From the NCBI GenBank assembly GCA_947494195.1, contig CANLUC010000007.1:1-64000 (forward strand): a stretch of DNA of 64,000 bases, given 5' to 3'. Origin of the DNA: an uncultured Nesterenkonia sp. (GTDB taxonomy: Bacteria > Actinomycetota > Actinomycetes > Actinomycetales > Micrococcaceae). Positions 61,869 to 64,000 of this stretch are shown here, piece after piece (the stretch's first letter is position 1; each line of letters opens with the position of its first letter). The position numbers and the translations under genes were made by a program. The notes beneath the pieces are model-generated. The model was not told where the DNA came from and ran no database searches. It saw only the letters and a list, made by a program, of their open reading frames with translations.

Positions 61869-62429
61869 TCAGTCGCCGGATTCGTCGGGATCGTGATAGG
61901 AGGTTCCGCTGCCGTAGGTGTCGGGGCCATGCTCGAGGTGGTCCGTCACGGTCTCGTCATAGCCGCCAGGAACCAGGTCGCGGTACTCCGGGAGCACACC
62001 GTCGAAGACTGCCGTCTCCAGCTCTGCTGACTCACCGTCCACGCTCACCGTGACCTCATGCATGGACCCGGGGGCACCCTGGAATGAGTCGAGGATGATC
62101 TCCTCGTCGTGTTCCAGGGAGACGGCCTCGCGGGCCGGCACGTCGACCATGACGGTCTCCGAGTCCGAGGCGATCTCCACCTCGACATCCTCAAGGCCGG
62201 TGTTGCTCAGCGTTCCGATGACTCGGGCCGGATTGCCCTCACCGCGGGTGACGAATGCCATGTGGCGGAACTTCACATCATTGAACTCCGCGCTGGAGCC
62301 GTCCGAGGCCGAGTACTCCAGGGTCGTGGCCTGGACGTTGGAGAAGCTGCAGCCCGTCAGTCCCAGGAGGGCGGCGGCCGCCAGGGATGCCGCAGCGGTG
62401 CGGCGGGCTGTCTCAGCTGAGAACTTCAC
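61869..62429 (-). CDS. LpqE-like lipoprotein
   Basis: A 186-residue lipoprotein with signal peptide ARRTAAASLAAAALLGLTGC (lipobox LTGC). The rest is a soluble, acidic beta-rich domain of about 150 residues. The location divergent from carD corresponds to lpqE of Mycobacterium tuberculosis, so I call it LpqE-like by position and type. The function is unknown. Confidence 0.7.
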   Translation of the reverse strand: MKFSAETARRTAAASLAAAALLGLTGCSFSNVQATTLEYSASDGSSAEFNDVKFRHMAFVTRGEGNPARVIGTLSNTGLEDVEVEIASDSETVMVDVPAREAVSLEHDEEIILDSFQGAPGSMHEVTVSVDGESAELETAVFDGVLPEYRDLVPGGYDETVTDHLEHGPDTYGSGTSYHDPDESGD

Positions 62430-62661
62430 GTGGCGAGTCTCCTCACGATCTTGGTGCGATGCAGGTCGACCCAGGAGAACGTCCCTCGTCCTGGGTGCCG
62501 ACCGCCGCGCAGACGACGTCCACGTCAGCGGAGGAATCTCAGCTCACGCGATGGGTTTGGTCTTCAGTCAATTCTACAGGATGTCGAAATCGGATGTCGG
62601 CGAAGCTTAGGCGGTGACGCAGAAGGAAACCGGAGCGACACGCGGCGGGGATTGTGACGCG

Positions 62662-62670
62662 TGATAAACT
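62662..62670 (+). promoter_or_regulatory. extended -10 promoter for carD
   Basis: TGATAAACT fits an extended -10 (TGN-TANNNT). It lies 27 bases before the carD ATG, giving a short leader. No -35 is obvious, which is common in actinobacteria. The region 62430-62661 between the divergent lipoprotein and carD has no other gene. Confidence 0.4.
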
Positions 62671-62696
62671 GGGGTTTGGGAAAGGGGAATAATTAC

Positions 62697-63215
62697 ATGA
62701 ATTTTGAGGTCGGCGAGACTGTCGTTTACCCGCACCACGGTGCGGCCACGATTGAAGAAGTCAAGACCCGCACTGTCCGAGGCGAAGAGAAGATGTACCT
62801 CAAGCTCCGGGTCTCCCAGGGAGATCTCACCATTGAGGTGCCTGCAGACAATGTCGACCTGGTCGGCGTGCGCGATGTCGTCGGGCAGGAAGGTCTGGAG
62901 CATGTCTTTGACGTGCTTCGAGCCGAATACGCTGAAGAGCCCACCAACTGGTCACGCCGGTACAAGGCCAACCTGGAGAAGCTCGCCTCAGGCGATGTGA
63001 ACAAGGTGGCGGAAGTCGTCCGCGACCTGTGGCGTCGGGAGAACGATCGTGGACTCTCCGCCGGGGAGAAGCGGATGCTCGCCAAGGCCCGGCAGATTCT
63101 GGTCTCCGAGCTGGCGCTTGCCAAGAAGCTCGATGAAGAAGAGGCGGCGAAGCTGCTGGACAAGGTCCTCGACGAGGCGCCGACTCCGGCAGAGCCAGAG
63201 AAGGTCGCAGAATAA
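62697..63215 (+). CDS. carD: CarD-family RNA polymerase-binding transcription factor
   Basis: A 172-residue essential-type regulator. The N-terminal RNA polymerase-interacting Tudor domain ([20 protein letters not shown]) and the DNA-binding helices with [20 protein letters not shown] match Mycobacterium CarD closely. It stabilises open complexes at many promoters, including rRNA ones. The ATG at 62697 is chosen by family alignment and the AAAGGGG upstream; the ORF track's earlier ATG is 12 codons too long. Confidence 0.96.
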   Translation: MNFEVGETVVYPHHGAATIEEVKTRTVRGEEKMYLKLRVSQGDLTIEVPADNVDLVGVRDVVGQEGLEHVFDVLRAEYAEEPTNWSRRYKANLEKLASGDVNKVAEVVRDLWRRENDRGLSAGEKRMLAKARQILVSELALAKKLDEEEAAKLLDKVLDEAPTPAEPEKVAE

Positions 63216-63278
63216 GCACCCCACGGGTGGGCCCCCAGGCCGCACCCACTGTCACGGTGGCATCCCAAGAAGCATCGT

Positions 63279-63338
63279 CGATGAGCGCCCGGCGCGCTGG
63301 GGCAGGATTTCCTGCCCCAGCGCGCCGGGCGCTCATCG
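63279..63338. repeat. 29-bp perfect inverted repeat over the likely ispD start
   Basis: The 29-base arms at 63279-63307 and 63310-63338 are exact complements with only a TT between. The arms include the ATG at 63281. As RNA it would form a very stable hairpin hiding the start and first 19 codons. Confidence 0.9.
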
Positions 63339-64000
63339 TTGTGGCCGCTGGCAGTGGAGAGCGCCTCGGCCGCGGAATGCCCAAGGCTCGGGTGCATCTG
63401 GCGGGTCGACCGATCCTCGCGCACGTCTTTGATCGTCTGGGTGAGCTCACGGTCCCCTTCGACGTCGTGGTCCTCGTGCTCCCGCGAGATGCGGCCAGCT
63501 TCGCCGAGCTCGACGCACTGGGACACGGCTTCAGCAGTGCCACGGGAGTCCCGGTCTACTCCACGCCAGGTGGAGACAACAGGTCCGCCTCTGTGCGTGC
63601 CGGCCTCGATGAGCTGGAGCGCGCCGTCGCCCACGCAGACTGGAGTCCGGCTGAGACCACCGTGCTGATCCACGATGCGGCGCGCGCCCTGACCCCGCCG
63701 GAGGTCTACGCGCAGGTCATCTCCGCCGTGGAGTCAGGAGCCCCCGCCGTCGTCCCGGCCAGGCCCGTCACGGACACGATCAAGCGGGTGCATCCCGACG
63801 ACCCGCAGCAGCCCCAGACCGAGCGTGTGATGGAGACCGTCCCGCGGGCTGCGCTGCGGGCCGTGCAGACTCCGCAGGGGTTCACCTGGGAGCTGTTGCA
63901 GCGAGCGGTCGAGCACACCAGGGGGTTGGCCGAGGACGACGCCGAGGCGCTCACGGATGAAGCGATGATCGCCGAGGACATGGGTGTGGAGGTCAGCATC
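63281..64000 (+). CDS. ispD: 2-C-methyl-D-erythritol 4-phosphate cytidylyltransferase (partial, cut by window end)
   Basis: The first 240 codons of the MEP-pathway cytidylyltransferase (isoprenoid precursor synthesis). The nucleotide-binding motif VVAAGSGERLGRGMPKA, then LIHDAARALTPPEV and AVQTPQGFTWE are typical. The 3' end is outside the window. The start is uncertain: the ATG at 63281 or in-frame GTGs at 63257 or 63227. None has a clear binding site. The ATG codes the peptide SARRAGAGFPAPARRA, which is the translation of the palindrome. carD-ispD is the conserved actinobacterial order. Confidence 0.88.
   Translation, partial: MSARRAGAGFPAPARRALIVVAAGSGERLGRGMPKARVHLAGRPILAHVFDRLGELTVPFDVVVLVLPRDAASFAELDALGHGFSSATGVPVYSTPGGDNRSASVRAGLDELERAVAHADWSPAETTVLIHDAARALTPPEVYAQVISAVESGAPAVVPARPVTDTIKRVHPDDPQQPQTERVMETVPRAALRAVQTPQGFTWELLQRAVEHTRGLAEDDAEALTDEAMIAEDMGVEVSI

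Overview
The window is a high-GC chromosomal segment from an actinobacterium, most likely Micrococcales and probably Micrococcaceae. The order of a possible genus such as Nesterenkonia is a guess from gene content, not shown by the sequence. Supporting signs are the mycobacterial-type core neighbourhoods: marP, crp, ridA, a DUF4177 protein, a ponA-type PBP and a metallophosphoesterase; then acs, nth and a CoA-Nudix gene; then the actinobacterial tad genes with their neighbouring DEAH helicase and topA; then ppx, a TIM-barrel gene and proC; and finally an lpqE-like gene, carD and ispD. No rRNA, tRNA, CRISPR array, phage gene, transposase or integrase was found.

Layout. 0-5.9 kb holds a secreted or anchored Glu/Ala-repeat protein, then a nucleoside hydrolase operon with a complete group-I-like ECF transporter (S, T and a fused double ATPase). 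5.9-14.5 kb holds purM-purF, small genes, an aldehyde dehydrogenase with an SCP-like gene, an asparaginase II family gene, and a continuous PurD-PurC fusion. 14.6-30.9 kb is housekeeping: MarP protease, Crp regulator, an Aslfm-like ATP-grasp ligase, RidA, DUF4177, class A PBP, phosphoesterase, a heterodimeric ABC exporter, aroQ, acs, nth, CoA-Nudix and a PIG-L deacetylase.

31-49 kb is the unusual part. The tad secretion genes (CpaE/Ssd-like, TadA, TadB, TadC) are on the + strand at 31.0-34.7 kb. Their normal partners (Flp/DUF4244 pilin, TadE, TadE-like protein, DEAH helicase) sit about 9 kb away on the - strand. Between them is a block with a TAXI-TRAP transporter, a RAM-domain gene, an N-acylamino acid racemase/OSBS-family enzyme, a SIS-domain protein, a GNAT transferase and an M20 amidohydrolase. 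I interpret this block as a transporter plus an acylate-racemise-deacylate route that would convert D-amino acids to L-amino acids.

49.3-64 kb returns to core genes: a TrhO-type rhodanese, a methyltransferase, topA, ppx/gppA, a TIM-barrel protein, proC, a TrkH/TrkA potassium system, acuC-like deacetylase, the tiny ribosomal protein bS22, a glutaredoxin-like protein, an LpqE-like lipoprotein, carD, and the start of ispD, which is cut by the window end.

Three copies of an ~86-bp nested palindromic intergenic element occur, one after purDC and two flanking the aldo/keto reductase gene between the Flp pilin gene and the helicase. The third copy provides the helicase stop codon. Other points to check are degenerate ATP sites with a Lys-to-Thr change in two unrelated ABC proteins, a near-consensus Crp site in front of acs, and a 29-bp perfect inverted repeat over the likely ispD start.
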